Shown one piece after another: positions 52,852 through 62,352 of a stretch of DNA of 64,000 nt. How positions within the stretch are numbered: position 1 is the first letter of the stretch; each line of letters begins with the position of its first letter. Source of the DNA: Bifidobacterium magnum (GTDB lineage Bacteria; Actinomycetota; Actinomycetes; Actinomycetales; Bifidobacteriaceae); assembly GCF_000741255.1 (NCBI RefSeq), contig NZ_JGZB01000004.1, positions 248,001-312,000 of the forward strand. The letters run 5' to 3'. The position numbers and the translations under genes are program-made. The notes beneath the pieces were generated by a model, which worked only from the letters and a program-made list of their open reading frames with translations, was not told where the DNA came from and searched no databases.

Positions 52852-53535
52852 GTGGGAATCTTTCAATATGTCCGGGATGCGTGGGAACGCCGCAATATGC
52901 CCATGTTCACTGTTCCCGAACGGCTCATGTCGCCAGCCTTGGCTCCCGAACTCATGTTGCGTCCGCTCAGGTACTCCGACGAAGACGAATGGATGCGCGT
53001 GCATGAGGCCAACGCGCAATGGCTCGCCCCCTGGGAATCCGAGGATCCGTTGCACGGGCCGGGGCTGACGTTCGCGCAGTGGATCCGTATGCTGCGCCGT
53101 GGGGAACGTGAGGGAACGGGCGTGGTGTTCGGCATGTTCCAGCAAGGGCGTTTGATCGGTCAAATTTCACTGGGTGCGATATCTTACGGTTCCATGCGCG
53201 AGGGAATTGTGGGGTATTGGATCGACCGCAATCATGCCGGCAGGGGATTGACACCATTGGCTGTCTGCATAGTGGCCGACTGGGCGCTGTTTTATGAGAC
53301 AGGACCTTTGTTGCACCGGCTGGAAATTGATATTGTGCCTAGTAATCAGCGCTCTCAAAGCGTTGCTCATAAAGTCGGGGCGATATATGAAGGGGTGCGA
53401 CGGCAATATATGTATATACGGGGCGAGTGGAAAGGCCACGAGTGTTACAGCTTGATCTCGAGTGATGCTCCCGGCGGGTTTACGGCCAGATTATTGGGCG
53501 ACACGCGAGGAGAAAAGTCACACATGTTGTCATGA
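52852..53535 (+). CDS. GNAT-family N-acetyltransferase (RimJ/RimL-like)
   Basis: Acetyl-CoA-dependent transferase of the RimJ/RimL subgroup. It has LMLRPLRYSDEDEWMRVHEAN, WLAPWESEDP, IGQISLGAISYGSMREGIVGYWIDRNHAGRGLTP (acetyl-CoA loop) and a C-terminal VAHKVGAIYEGVRRQYMYIRG. The start is unclear: ATG 52816 (239 residues), GTG 52852 or ATG 52897. GTG 52852 is preferred because TGACAG-N17-CACAAT (52817-52845) forms a promoter placing the transcript start near this GTG, hence possibly leaderless. The likely target is a ribosomal protein N-terminus or a small molecule. Confidence 0.8.
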   Translation: MGIFQYVRDAWERRNMPMFTVPERLMSPALAPELMLRPLRYSDEDEWMRVHEANAQWLAPWESEDPLHGPGLTFAQWIRMLRRGEREGTGVVFGMFQQGRLIGQISLGAISYGSMREGIVGYWIDRNHAGRGLTPLAVCIVADWALFYETGPLLHRLEIDIVPSNQRSQSVAHKVGAIYEGVRRQYMYIRGEWKGHECYSLISSDAPGGFTARLLGDTRGEKSHMLS

Positions 53536-53556
53536 TTTCTTTTATTCTTGAAGACT

Positions 53557-54957
53557 ATGGGATATGAATCGCTCAGCGCGCTTGTAGTGGTGGCGATTCT
53601 CGTTATTCTGTTAGCTGTTTGGCTGCCGCGGCGGACGGTCAAAGGCATGAAGCAGGTAATCAAACATCGGGAGGATCGCTACTCATCATCCCTGCATTTG
53701 GTGGATGAAGAGAGCGGCACGAATTTTTCCGATGAAGGCACGCCGAAGGTGAAAGGGGCAATCATGCCATCGACGCAGACGCGCTTGGAGAAAAACCGCG
53801 CGTATATTGCTCAGGTGCGCGCTCAACGCAGGGCGGCCATTCGGCGCCGTCAGGTATTGTGTGCAGTGCTGTTCGCCATCGCGGTTGTAGTGCTCGTACT
53901 CGCCTTTGTGTTGCATTTCAGCCCGTTGTTCGCGCTGATTCCCGCCGCGTTGCTCGCGGCCGCCCTCGTCATGGGCGTGCAGGCCAACAAGCAGGCCAGC
54001 GCATGGGAAAGCAAAATGGCCCAGCGCATGGCGAAGGAAGAACAGCGTCACAAGCGCCGGACCGAAGCCACCAAGCAACGCATCAAGCTTGCCCAGCAGG
54101 CCGCGCAAGCCAAGGAAGCGGCAAAGCGTCCGCAGGTTCATGCCGCCCCCTCCCAGGAACAGGCCACGGACGTGATGGAAGTGCGCGAAATTCGCCGCGC
54201 CATCCGCGACACCCAGCGTGAAAAGATGCGCGTCATGCAGGAACGGTCCCGCTTGCAGCAGGCGATGCGCCAGGCACAGCAGCAGGCGCAGCATCCTGTG
54301 GTGAACGAAGTGGTGGTGGAAAACGTGCATGTGGCCATGCAGCAGCAGACCAATGAACAGGCCCAGCTCGTCATGCACCAAGATCCCAAGCCCGAGGCCG
54401 GTACGTTGGCACCGCGCTCCCAGACGCTTACCACGGGAGACAGCGTGGCGGACAATATTGCGCAGGATCTTATTTCATTCTCGCTTGGCGAGGCCCGTCC
54501 TTTGCCGGACAATGCTGCGGTGGACATGGAAAGCCTCGAAATCAAGTCGATGAAGCAAGTGTCCAAGGCAGAGCCGGCGGCGCAGCAGGAAGAGACCCAG
54601 GCGAGGGAACGCGAACTCGCCGAAGCCGCCCAGCGTGCACGCCAGGAAGCCGCCGCCATGCGCAAACGTCTTGCCGAAGAACAAGAACGCAAGGCGCGCG
54701 AAGCCCGCGAACGCAAGGAAGCCGAAGAACGCAAGCAGCATGAACAGCTGCTGGTACCGGAAGGCGCCTCCAAGGGCAACGCTGCCGCCCAGACTGCATC
54801 TGAACCGGCTTCTTCCCAGAACGCTTCCCAAGTAGGCGTCAATGATTCTGCCGGTTTCCATGAAGCCGAATCCGCGAGCGCCGTGGATGCGCCGACCCAG
54901 TCGTCTGACTCGCTGGGAACGAGCCTCGATTCCATTCTCGCCCGACGCGGCAACTGA
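53557..54957 (+). CDS. Membrane protein with long coiled coil, function unknown
   Basis: 466-residue protein. Spans lie at the N-terminus (ALVVVAILVILLAVWL) and near 100-140 (VLFAIAVVVLVLAFVL and LFALIPAALLAAALVMGV). Basic coiled-coil stretches follow (about 150-260, and 330-395 with AREAREAEER-type repeats), then a Ser/Ala-rich tail. The reading begins at ATG 53557; a TTG 9 bp upstream is possible. No enzyme motif is seen. The gene lies 21 bp after the acetyltransferase stop on the same strand. It may be a cell-envelope or division scaffold, by architecture only. Confidence 0.65.
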   Translation: MGYESLSALVVVAILVILLAVWLPRRTVKGMKQVIKHREDRYSSSLHLVDEESGTNFSDEGTPKVKGAIMPSTQTRLEKNRAYIAQVRAQRRAAIRRRQVLCAVLFAIAVVVLVLAFVLHFSPLFALIPAALLAAALVMGVQANKQASAWESKMAQRMAKEEQRHKRRTEATKQRIKLAQQAAQAKEAAKRPQVHAAPSQEQATDVMEVREIRRAIRDTQREKMRVMQERSRLQQAMRQAQQQAQHPVVNEVVVENVHVAMQQQTNEQAQLVMHQDPKPEAGTLAPRSQTLTTGDSVADNIAQDLISFSLGEARPLPDNAAVDMESLEIKSMKQVSKAEPAAQQEETQARERELAEAAQRARQEAAAMRKRLAEEQERKAREARERKEAEERKQHEQLLVPEGASKGNAAAQTASEPASSQNASQVGVNDSAGFHEAESASAVDAPTQSSDSLGTSLDSILARRGN

Positions 54958-54996
54958 TACGCATTTATGCGACAATTGTGCCAATAATGTCTTATT

Positions 54997-55062
54997 GTCC
55001 ATATTGTGACGTTTCTTATGTGGAGGTCTCGTAAGAAGCGTCGGCAATATGGACATTTTTTT
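54997..55062 (+). terminator. Very long hairpin terminator
   Basis: GTCCATATTG (54997-55006) with CAATATGGAC (55045-55054), extended inward by TGACG/CGTCG and TTCTTA/TAAGAA, followed by a T7 run. It separates the coiled-coil gene from the wall-anchored protein gene. Confidence 0.9.
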
Positions 55063-55236
55063 CGTGCTTTCCCAACGCTCTTTCATTACTGTAGTGAGTA
55101 GATGACGGGCGATGATGTCATGCTCGGGCGTGGTTGCCCGCAGTGATGGTTTACCCGCTAGTGAAAATGAACATGCCTCGTCAACTATGCAGTACCGTCC
55201 GGCGGTGCATACAGGTTGGAAAGATGGGAAATACGT

Positions 55237-57840
55237 ATGAAGAAGCGGTTCGCTTCCGCCGTAGGTATAGTTTCCGCGGTTGCCATGCTTATGAGCGGCG
55301 CGGTGGGTGCCTCGGCCCGGGAAGCCACTGATCTCAACAATCTTATTACCAATAGTTATGTTGCCTTGAATGGGAACGGCATGACGTTTGAAAAAGTGAG
55401 CCACCCCACCAAAGGTCTTGAGACCACCGACGGTGTGGTCGACTATGTAGGCGGCGGCAATATTGACACTTTGGCTGACGGCGAGGGAGACCGCGGCCAA
55501 TCGTATAGCTATGCGGCGCAGTCGGAAGGCGACTGGGTCTACATTGGCACCATGTATGGCGGCTTGGGCGTCAACGCCATCCTGAACTCGGGCATTGGCG
55601 GCATGGGAATTTCTCCCGAAGCCGCCTCCTCGCTTATTGACGCCATGTATTCGGGACATATGTACAAGGGTGAGCCGGACGGCAAAAGTGCCGGCGGTGT
55701 GCTGTTCAAGTTCAACGTAAAAACGGGCGAAACCAAAATCCTCATGTCCCAAAGCCAGGGCATTGATGGAGGAACGGGCATTATCCCCACGTTCCGCAGC
55801 GCTTACAAGATGAACGGCAAACTCTATTTTGTCGGCATGATCATGGATACGAACAATCCGGAGCTGACACAACGAGAAATCCAGATGGCCATGGCCATGC
55901 AGAACGGCTTCCCCTGCGTATATGAAATCGATCCGAACAATGGCGACAAGCTCACGCGCGTGTACAACAGCGTGGATGTGAACGGGTTCCGTCAGCTCGT
56001 GAACAACAAGGTGTTCACCTCCACGCGAGCCCTCGGCTCGTTTGGCAACACGCTGATCGCGGGCGACGTCAAGCTACCGCCGATGGCGGCAACGCATCGC
56101 TCGTGGCCCTCCAACAATCCGTCGGACCCCTCCTCCTGGAAGACAATCGCCGATTCCGCGACCTTCGACAACCTGCCGGCTGTCAAGCGCTCCGACGTCA
56201 ATGGCGGTGGCGGCATCTACCAAGTGCAGGAATACAACGGCAAACTGTATGTGGTAATTTGCATGGGCTCCGCGGACACGGAAAACGAGGAGACGGGCAC
56301 CAAGCGTTCCTTCGCCATTTACGTGGGCGAGAACCATGGCGACGCCACCAACGCGGCCGATTGGTCGTGGAGGGCGCTCGCTGGTGACACGCAAAAGGGC
56401 GCACGCTACTCCTATGGCTTGGATCCTGAGCGTATCGCGGCCGGCGCCTGCACGCTGCAGGTGTATGGCGATCATCTCTACATTGGCGACTACAACGACG
56501 TCTCCAGCGCTTTGCAAGGATTCGCCACGCATCAGGAGTTCGTGACGCAGGCCACGAACCTGGAGCAGTCGATCAACCTCTACCGCATGGACGCCAACGA
56601 GAATGTCGAGATGCTCGTTGGAGACCCGACCGAGCAGTTCCCGCAGGGCGGTTCCACCGGCCTGGGCAGCGGTTTTGACAACCACATGAACCAGTACACA
56701 TGGCAGACAACCGTACATGAGGGCAAGATGTACCTGTCCACCATGAACACGACCACGTTGCTCGAGCCCATGGCCCAGTTCACGAATGGCGACATTCTGC
56801 ATATGAGCAAGCAGGAATGGACTACCACGCTCAATGCGCTGCGCACGTTTGTGGAAATCCTTATCAAGGACGCTCAGAAGCCCGCCGTGTATTCGCTGCG
56901 TGAAGGTGAGACGGGTGAGACTGTGGAAGCGACTGAGGCAAAGCCTTCGGCTGACGACCCCGAGGCCCTGGTCGATTGGGCCGTGGCGCGCGCCAATGAC
57001 AACGCCGGCAAGAGCGGCGCGTCCATGTTCAGCGTGCAGGAAGCTGAACCCGTGACGCTCAGCGATGCCGACCGCGCCACGCTTGTCGACGGCATCCGTG
57101 ACGGCAGCATTGTCCCCGACAGTGTTGGAGACGCCCAGACCATTGACGACCTGTACCGCATCAACGACTCGCTTGGTTCGTTGTCCGCCGCTCTCGACGA
57201 AACGGCGAGCGAAGACTTCTCCAACACTTATGGCGAACTCGTGGACCTTGCGGCTTCGATCGACGGTGTTCCCGAGAGCTTCACCAAGATGATGGAGACC
57301 TTGCTCAAACTGGCATCCGCACGCAATCTCGCGGCCTTCTTCAAGTCGCTGCCGTACTTGGCCAAGTCGAAGCGCGGCTTCAACCTGTTCGAAATTACCG
57401 ACAACGGTAACGGAGTACAGATAAGCACCGTGTCCGATGACGGCTTTGGCGACCGTTTCAACCATGGTCTGCGCATCTTCTGCCCGACGGACGACTACCT
57501 GCTGGTAGGCACGGCCAACCCGTTCTACGGCACGCAGCTGTGGCGCGTGGCGAACACGGAGACGAAGCCCGATGATCCGGACACTCCGGATACGCCGGAC
57601 ACGCCGGTGGATCCGTCCGACCCGGGAACCGATCCGGCCGAGCCGGCGGCTCCGGGCGAGACGCCAGATAATCCGGATGCCGGAACGGGCGCTGACGACG
57701 GTTCGCATGATGGTGCAAACGGCCAGGAATCGCCGCTTGCCACAACGGGTTCCTCGGTGCTTGGCCTCGCCATAGCAGGCATTGTGGCGCTGGCTCTTGG
57801 CGTGGGGTTGCTGGTTGCGCGCAAGCGCAAACTCGCCTGA
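55237..57840 (+). CDS. Secreted, probably sortase-anchored beta-propeller-like protein
   Basis: 867-residue surface protein. The signal peptide KKRFASAVGIVSAVAMLMSG is cleaved about residue 30. The core (about 60-740) has repeated blade-like segments (YIGTMYGGLGVNAIL, LYFVGMIMDT, LYVVICMGSADT, LYIGDYNDVSSALQ, MYLSTMNTTTLLE, YLLVGTANPFYGTQLWR), suggesting a beta-propeller. A Pro/Asp/Thr-rich spacer follows, then LATTG, a hydrophobic span (VLGLAIAGIVALALGVGLLV) and RKRK, consistent with sortase anchoring through a variant LPxTG motif. The ligand is unknown; host-surface or glycan contact is plausible but unproven. Confidence 0.7.
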   Translation: MKKRFASAVGIVSAVAMLMSGAVGASAREATDLNNLITNSYVALNGNGMTFEKVSHPTKGLETTDGVVDYVGGGNIDTLADGEGDRGQSYSYAAQSEGDWVYIGTMYGGLGVNAILNSGIGGMGISPEAASSLIDAMYSGHMYKGEPDGKSAGGVLFKFNVKTGETKILMSQSQGIDGGTGIIPTFRSAYKMNGKLYFVGMIMDTNNPELTQREIQMAMAMQNGFPCVYEIDPNNGDKLTRVYNSVDVNGFRQLVNNKVFTSTRALGSFGNTLIAGDVKLPPMAATHRSWPSNNPSDPSSWKTIADSATFDNLPAVKRSDVNGGGGIYQVQEYNGKLYVVICMGSADTENEETGTKRSFAIYVGENHGDATNAADWSWRALAGDTQKGARYSYGLDPERIAAGACTLQVYGDHLYIGDYNDVSSALQGFATHQEFVTQATNLEQSINLYRMDANENVEMLVGDPTEQFPQGGSTGLGSGFDNHMNQYTWQTTVHEGKMYLSTMNTTTLLEPMAQFTNGDILHMSKQEWTTTLNALRTFVEILIKDAQKPAVYSLREGETGETVEATEAKPSADDPEALVDWAVARANDNAGKSGASMFSVQEAEPVTLSDADRATLVDGIRDGSIVPDSVGDAQTIDDLYRINDSLGSLSAALDETASEDFSNTYGELVDLAASIDGVPESFTKMMETLLKLASARNLAAFFKSLPYLAKSKRGFNLFEITDNGNGVQISTVSDDGFGDRFNHGLRIFCPTDDYLLVGTANPFYGTQLWRVANTETKPDDPDTPDTPDTPVDPSDPGTDPAEPAAPGETPDNPDAGTGADDGSHDGANGQESPLATTGSSVLGLAIAGIVALALGVGLLVARKRKLA

Positions 57841-57862
57841 TACCCGGCCAATACGGCAATAA

Positions 57863-57897
57863 CCCCGCGCCCTGCCCAGAACGGCAAGCGCGCGGGG
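57863..57897 (+). terminator. GC hairpin after the wall-anchored protein gene
   Basis: CCCCGCGC (57863-57870) with GCGCGGGG (57890-57897) and a 19-nt loop. The T run is poor, so termination may be partial. Confidence 0.45.
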
Positions 57898-57917
57898 GCT
57901 AAATTGCTCTCAGAGCG

Positions 57918-57944
57918 TTAGCACTCGAGTTGGCAGAGTGCTAA
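57918..57944. promoter_or_regulatory. CIRCE element (HrcA operator)
   Basis: TTAGCACTC (57918-57926), 9-bp spacer, GAGTGCTAA (57936-57944): a perfect match to the conserved CIRCE inverted repeat bound by HrcA. It lies 120 bp upstream of groES. Confidence 0.97.
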
Positions 57945-57959
57945 TAATCGCGCTACCAT
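57930..57959 (+). promoter_or_regulatory. groES promoter overlapping CIRCE
   Basis: TTGGCA (57930-57935, within the CIRCE spacer) and TACCAT (57954-57959) are spaced 18 bp. HrcA bound at CIRCE would block it. Confidence 0.5.
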
Positions 57960-58063
57960 AGCGAACAGCGCAACGGAAAGGCGTCAGCGGGTAATTCGTC
58001 AGCTTCCTAATGGCACAGTTCCTGCGCGGTAACTGTATTCGTATCTCTTAAAGGGGGTTCACA

Positions 58064-58357
58064 GTGTCGATCTCGCTTACACCGTTGGAAGACAAGATCA
58101 TCGTCAAGCAGTCTGAGCCGGAGACGCAAACCGCTTCGGGCCTGTTCATTCCGGACAACGCCAAGGAAAAGCCGCAGCAGGGCGAAGTGCTCGCCGTGGG
58201 TCCGGGCCGTCGCAACGACAAGGGTGAGCGCATCCCGATGGACGTTGAAGTCGGCCAGAAGGTGTTGTTCTCCAAGTACGGTGGCACTGAGGTGAGCTAC
58301 AAGGGCGAAGACTACCTGATCGTTTCCGCTCGCGACGTGCTCGCGATCCTTAACTGA
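58064..58357 (+). CDS. groES: Co-chaperonin GroES
   Basis: 97-residue chaperonin-10 lid of the GroEL-GroES folding chamber. It has [20 protein letters not shown], the mobile-loop [22 protein letters not shown] and [20 protein letters not shown]. The start is GTG 58064 with TAAAGGGGG upstream. It is under a CIRCE operator. groEL is not adjacent, as is usual for bifidobacteria, where groEL is encoded elsewhere. An intrinsic terminator follows. Confidence 0.97.
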   Translation: MSISLTPLEDKIIVKQSEPETQTASGLFIPDNAKEKPQQGEVLAVGPGRRNDKGERIPMDVEVGQKVLFSKYGGTEVSYKGEDYLIVSARDVLAILN

Positions 58358-58398
58358 GCGCCGTTTTTGCGTCCGCAATGGCGCATGGCGTAAACGGA

Positions 58399-58430
58399 AA
58401 GCCAATTGTTCGTTGGAACAATTGGCTTTT
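58399..58430. terminator. Terminator after groES
   Basis: AAGCCAATTGTTC (58399-58411), GTTG, GAACAATTGGCTT (58416-58428), then TT; A residues on the other side. Confidence 0.88.
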
Positions 58431-58509
58431 CGCATTTTTCGGGGGTGTGTGTCGCAGCGGCCATTTTGAGCCGTTTTGGGCCTGTTTATAGCGTGCGACA
58501 CGCCGACAT

Positions 58510-58539
58510 TTGCCAAAATCGCACAGAGCGTGGCATACT
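58510..58539 (+). promoter_or_regulatory. Promoter of the tRNA-Tyr/Thr/Met cluster
   Basis: TTGCCA (58510-58515) and CATACT (58534-58539) with 18-bp spacing and a TGG before the -10; same arrangement as in front of rplK. Confidence 0.55.
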
Positions 58540-58584
58540 AGCCAAGTTGCCGGTTGAGAGGTCAGCCTCTCAGCAGGGTAGCTT

Positions 58585-58666
58585 GGCGGATTTCCCAAGC
58601 GGTCAAAGGGAGCTGACTGTAAATCAGCCGCTTTATGCTTCAGTGGTTCGAATCCACTATCCGCCA
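58585..58666 (+). tRNA. tRNA-Tyr (GTA)
   Basis: 82-nt class II tRNA with acceptor GGCGGAT (58585-58591)/ATCCGCC (58659-58665), anticodon GTA in CTGTAAA, a long variable arm and T-arm GTGGTTCGAATCCAC. Confidence 0.95.
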
Positions 58667-58667
58667 C

Positions 58668-58739
<72 letters not shown>

Positions 58740-58743
58740 CTCT

Positions 58744-58817
58744 GGCGGGATAGCTCAGCTGGCTAGAGCGTACGACTCATAATCGTAAGGTCAAGAGTTC
58801 GAGTCTCTTTCTCGCTA
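58744..58817 (+). tRNA. tRNA-Met (CAT)
   Basis: Acceptor GGCGGGA (58744-58750) with TCTCGCT (58810-58816), including G.T wobbles at the first and fifth pairs, anticodon CAT and T-arm GAGTTCGAGTCTC. Most likely elongator Met; a CAT-anticodon tRNA-Ile cannot be excluded without modification data. Confidence 0.9.
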
Positions 58818-58870
58818 CAAAGACCGGGCCACAATGGCCCGGGGGAAATCGAACACAAGAGGTGAATTCA

Positions 58871-59041
58871 ATGGCAAGCAAGAGCGCCGACATTCGTCCG
58901 GGCATCACGCTGGCATGCACCGAGTGCAAGGAGCGTAACTACATCACGACCAAGAACCGTCGTAACACGCCGGACCGTCTTGAGCTCAAGAAGTTCTGCC
59001 CGCGCTGCGGCAAGCAGACGGTTCACCGCGAAACTCGTTGA
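58871..59041 (+). CDS. rpmG: 50S ribosomal protein L33
   Basis: 56-residue zinc-binding (C+) L33 with [19 protein letters not shown] and [14 protein letters not shown], the two CxxC knuckles. ATG 58871 is preceded by AAGAGGTGAATTC. It directly follows the tRNA cluster, as in many actinobacteria, and is too short for many gene-length cut-offs. A terminator follows. Confidence 0.96.
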   Translation: MASKSADIRPGITLACTECKERNYITTKNRRNTPDRLELKKFCPRCGKQTVHRETR

Positions 59042-59061
59042 TCAGTATCTGCTGAACTCAA

Positions 59062-59088
59062 AACCCGACCACAACGGTCGGGTTTTTT
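59062..59088 (+). terminator. Terminator after rpmG
   Basis: AACCCGACC (59062-59070) pairs with GGTCGGGTT (59076-59084), followed by a run of T. It lies 20 bp after rpmG. Confidence 0.9.
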
Positions 59089-59104
59089 GTTACTCTGAGG
59101 CGTT

Positions 59105-60360
59105 ATGACATCATTTGCAGAAATTACCACCATGGGTGTTGGTGGATTTATTGAACAGTTCGTGGAACCGACCACGCGTGTCGGCGTTATTGAGGCTATT
59201 GAGGAGGCGGACAGCAAGAACCTGCCATTGTGCGTGATCGGCGGAGGATCGAACATCCTCGCCTCCGACGAGCCTTTCGAAGGCGTGGTGGTGCGCGATA
59301 CGCGCCGCAACATTACCGTTCCTGATGAGGCTGCCCCCGTTGAGGGCGGCGACACCACCGTGCATGTGAACGCCGAAGCGGGATGCAACTGGGACGACTT
59401 TGTGGACTTCTGCGTCGGCCTCGGCCTGGAGGGCGTGGAAGGCCTTTCCGGCATCCCTGGCACCGTTGGCGCCAGCGTGGTGCAGAACATCGGCGCATAT
59501 GGACAGGACGTCTCGAGAACCGTCGAATCCGTCGAAGTGTGGGACCGCGCCGACAAGAAGACGAAGGAACTGTCCAATGCGGACCTGCATTTCGGATACC
59601 GTACCAGCGCGCTCAAGTCGAGCATGTATGTGGCGCCGGCCGTGCCCGCCGCGCATTTCTTCCCGTCCCCGCGTTTCATTGTACTGTCTGTGACGTTCGC
59701 GTTGCACCACAGCAATGAGGGCACCGTCTCCTATGCGCAGCTCGCCAAGGCGCTGGGCGTGGAACTGGGAGCCCGTCTTCCGATCCGCGACATCCGCAAC
59801 GCCGTGCTGCACGTGCGCGGACAGAAGGGCATGCTCGAGGACGCCACGCGTTACCGTCTGCCCGCCATGCAAGACACGAAGCGTCCGGCGAATGTGCGTG
59901 AGGCCATTGAGCAGCAGGTCAAGCACGCCGATTGCGCCGGCGCCTCGAGTGAGGCCTGCGTGGCCGCCAACGTCGAAGCGCTCGACGGTGAGCAGGATTA
60001 CGACTACAACCGCCACAGCTGCGGCAGCTTCTTCATGAACCCGATCCTCACGCAGGGCCAGGCCGACAAGCTTCCCGAGGATGCTCCGCGCTTCCAGGCA
60101 GTGCTGCCCGACGGTTCCAAGGGCGTCAAGACGTCCGCGGCGTGGCTTATCGACCATGCGGGCTTCCATAAGGCTACCGCATCAACGATCACGCCCACGC
60201 AAGCGTCTCGCCGCTGCACACGTTGGCATTGACGAACCGTGGCGGCGCCACAAGCGGCGACATCATGGCCCTCGCCCGCACGGTCCGTGACGGCGTGGAA
60301 GTCCAGTTCGGCGTGCGCCTCGTACCCGAACCCGTATTGATCGGCCTCTCGATCGACTGA
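59105..60360 (+). pseudogene. murB: UDP-N-acetylmuramate dehydrogenase, interrupted by one -1 frameshift
   Basis: MurB reduces UDP-GlcNAc-enolpyruvate to UDP-MurNAc in peptidoglycan synthesis. The reading from ATG 59105 has the FAD motif GGGSNILASD (about 47-56), GLSGIPGTVGASVVQNIGAYG, and CGSFFMNPILT (active-site Ser). After HAGFHK (residue 356, near 60172) the frame leaves the family sequence and stops at 60232. Moving one base back, it resumes as [20 protein letters not shown] and ends [17 protein letters not shown] at 60360, including the family's catalytic Glu. A single missing G at 60172-60173 explains it. The full product would be 418 residues. It is either a sequence error or a real lesion. 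Confidence 0.85.
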
Positions 60361-60392
60361 CCGGCCGTCATGGTGTGTCACGCACGTTAACA

Positions 60393-60432
60393 GTCCCGTA
60401 TCCCGTGGTCTTCGACCTGCGGAATACGGGAC
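60393..60432. terminator. Hairpin after murB
   Basis: GTCCCGTAT (60393-60401) and CCG pair with CGG and ATACGGGAC (60424-60432), with a 14-nt loop. The T run is weak. The rest of 60361-60711 is AT-rich with no gene or convincing promoter. Confidence 0.55.
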
Positions 60433-60711
60433 ATCTCATTATATGGACTTCTGTATCTCACAAATAATTTCGTATTCCACTGCAATTTCAGCGTTTTTCA
60501 CAAACGGTCGATTGTCCATGACCATTTTTCAATTTGTCAATGTAACAAACAATTGCCAATCTTGTATGTCAGATAAATAAGTCGATTATAGTGCGTTACC
60601 GTTCACGAGACGGCGGCACTCGAATCCACAAGATCCTCGAATAATCGTCTTGCCGTGCCCGATGGCACACCAAAACGAACCTCATATTCAGGCCGTACTG
60701 CGCCCGAAATG

Positions 60712-62250
60712 AGGTATGAAGCAGTGGAAAAACGGAGTTTTCTCGTGCAGATTTTTCGAACGAAATCGGTAGAGCAGACGATTGCGGAGACGCAAGAAGA
60801 GGGTCGCTCGCTGAAACGTAATCTCGGCTGGTGGGATCTTGCGGTAATGGGCGTAGCCGTTGCCGTGGGCGCCGGCATTTTCTCGGTAGGAGCGCAGGCG
60901 GCGGCATTCCACGCGGGACCCGCCGTCATCATCAGTTTCATTGTCGCCGGCGTCGTGTGCGGAGCGGCGGTCATGTGTTACGCCGAATTCGCGTCGGTCA
61001 TGCCCGTGGCAGGTTCCGCATACACGTTCACGTACGCGACGTTGGGCGAGTTCCTCGCCTGGATCATCGGTTGGGACCTCATTCTGGAAATGCTGATGGC
61101 CAGCTCGGTGATCAGCAAATACTGGGGCGTCTATTTGAACGATTTCATGCGCCTGATCGGTGTGCAATGGAACACGAACATCCATATCGGCTCGTTTACG
61201 CTTGACCTTGCGCCCATTGTGATCGTGGCGTTCTTCACGATCCTGCTCGTGCTCGGCACGCAGATCGGCGCGCGCGTGGACGGCGCCATGACCATCCTGA
61301 AGATCGGTGTGGTGCTGTTCGTGATCGTGGTCGGCTTCTTCTATGTGAAGAGCTCCAACTACGTGCCGTTCATTCCGCCGTCCGAACCCGCTTCCGACGT
61401 GCCGGGAGCCACCACCACGGGCACGATGACGCAGCCGCTCGTGCAATGGCTCACGCACCACGAACCGTCGATCTACGGCATTTCGGGCGTCCTGTCCGGC
61501 GCGGCGCTCGTGTTCTTCGCGTTCATCGGCTTCGACGTGATCGCCACAACCTCGGAAGAGACGAAGAACCCCAAGCGCAACGTGCCGCTCGGCATTGGCG
61601 CCGGCATGGGTATCACGATCGTGCTGTATGTGCTGGTGGCCGTAGTGACCACGGGCATGGTTCCCTACAAGCAGCTCGCCTCCGTGGAGAACCCGTCGCT
61701 GGCCACGGCCTTCGAACTCGTAGGCGCTTCCTGGGCCGCCAAGATCATCAGCTTCGCCATCATGCTGGGCCTGGCCACGGTGGTCATGGTGCTGCTGCTC
61801 GGATTGACGCGCGTTATCTTCGCCATCAGCCGCGACGGCCTGCTGCCGCGAGGCATCTCCAAAACGGGCAAGCGCGGCACGCCGGCCGGCCTGCAAATCG
61901 CATGCGGCGTGGTGGTCGCCATTGTGGCAGCCTGTTTCCCCGTCAATGTGTTGAGCGACATGGTGAATATCGGCACACTGTCGGCCTTCACGCTCGTGGC
62001 CATCGCCATTCCCGTGCTGCGCAAGAAGCGTCCCGACCTCAACCGCTCTTTCACGATGCCGGGCAACCCGTGGATCCCCGTGCTTATCGCAATCGCCAAC
62101 CTGTACCTCATGCTCAACCTCACGGTGCTCACGTGGATCCGCTTCCTCGTATGGCTCGTCATCGGGTTGATTGTCTACTTCGCTTACGGATACAATCATG
62201 CGCGACTAGGCACAGGCGAGCTCGATGAGCAGCTTTTGCGAAATTCCTGA
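60712..62250 (+). CDS. APC-family amino-acid permease
   Basis: 512-residue membrane transporter with about 12 spans, typical of the cationic amino-acid transporter branch of the APC superfamily. It has RSLKRNLGWWDLAVMGVAVA, GAGIFSVGAQAAAF (substrate-binding GAGI), MCYAEFASVMPVAGSAYTF, ATTSEETKNPKRNVPLGI and LLGLTRVIFAISRDGLLPRG. The start is uncertain between ATG 60712 and GTG 60724; a much longer in-frame start is unlikely. Substrate not determinable. It probably stands as a single gene. Confidence 0.9.
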   Translation, partial: RYEAVEKRSFLVQIFRTKSVEQTIAETQEEGRSLKRNLGWWDLAVMGVAVAVGAGIFSVGAQAAAFHAGPAVIISFIVAGVVCGAAVMCYAEFASVMPVAGSAYTFTYATLGEFLAWIIGWDLILEMLMASSVISKYWGVYLNDFMRLIGVQWNTNIHIGSFTLDLAPIVIVAFFTILLVLGTQIGARVDGAMTILKIGVVLFVIVVGFFYVKSSNYVPFIPPSEPASDVPGATTTGTMTQPLVQWLTHHEPSIYGISGVLSGAALVFFAFIGFDVIATTSEETKNPKRNVPLGIGAGMGITIVLYVLVAVVTTGMVPYKQLASVENPSLATAFELVGASWAAKIISFAIMLGLATVVMVLLLGLTRVIFAISRDGLLPRGISKTGKRGTPAGLQIACGVVVAIVAACFPVNVLSDMVNIGTLSAFTLVAIAIPVLRKKRPDLNRSFTMPGNPWIPVLIAIANLYLMLNLTVLTWIRFLVWLVIGLIVYFAYGYNHARLGTGELDEQLLRNS

Positions 62251-62352
62251 CATGGCACATGCGCTTGATTACGCCACGCGGTAGGCTGGAACCTGGTATG
62301 AACGCGCGGGCACACGATGTCCGCGCGAGACTCAGGTAAGAAGGAGATGCCC

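Noticed and set aside
60172..60173. Programmed -1 frameshifting in murB as the default explanation
   Set aside because: No X-XXY-YYZ slippery site or downstream pseudoknot is apparent, so a missing base in the sequence or a true mutation is simpler. The point stays open in the findings.
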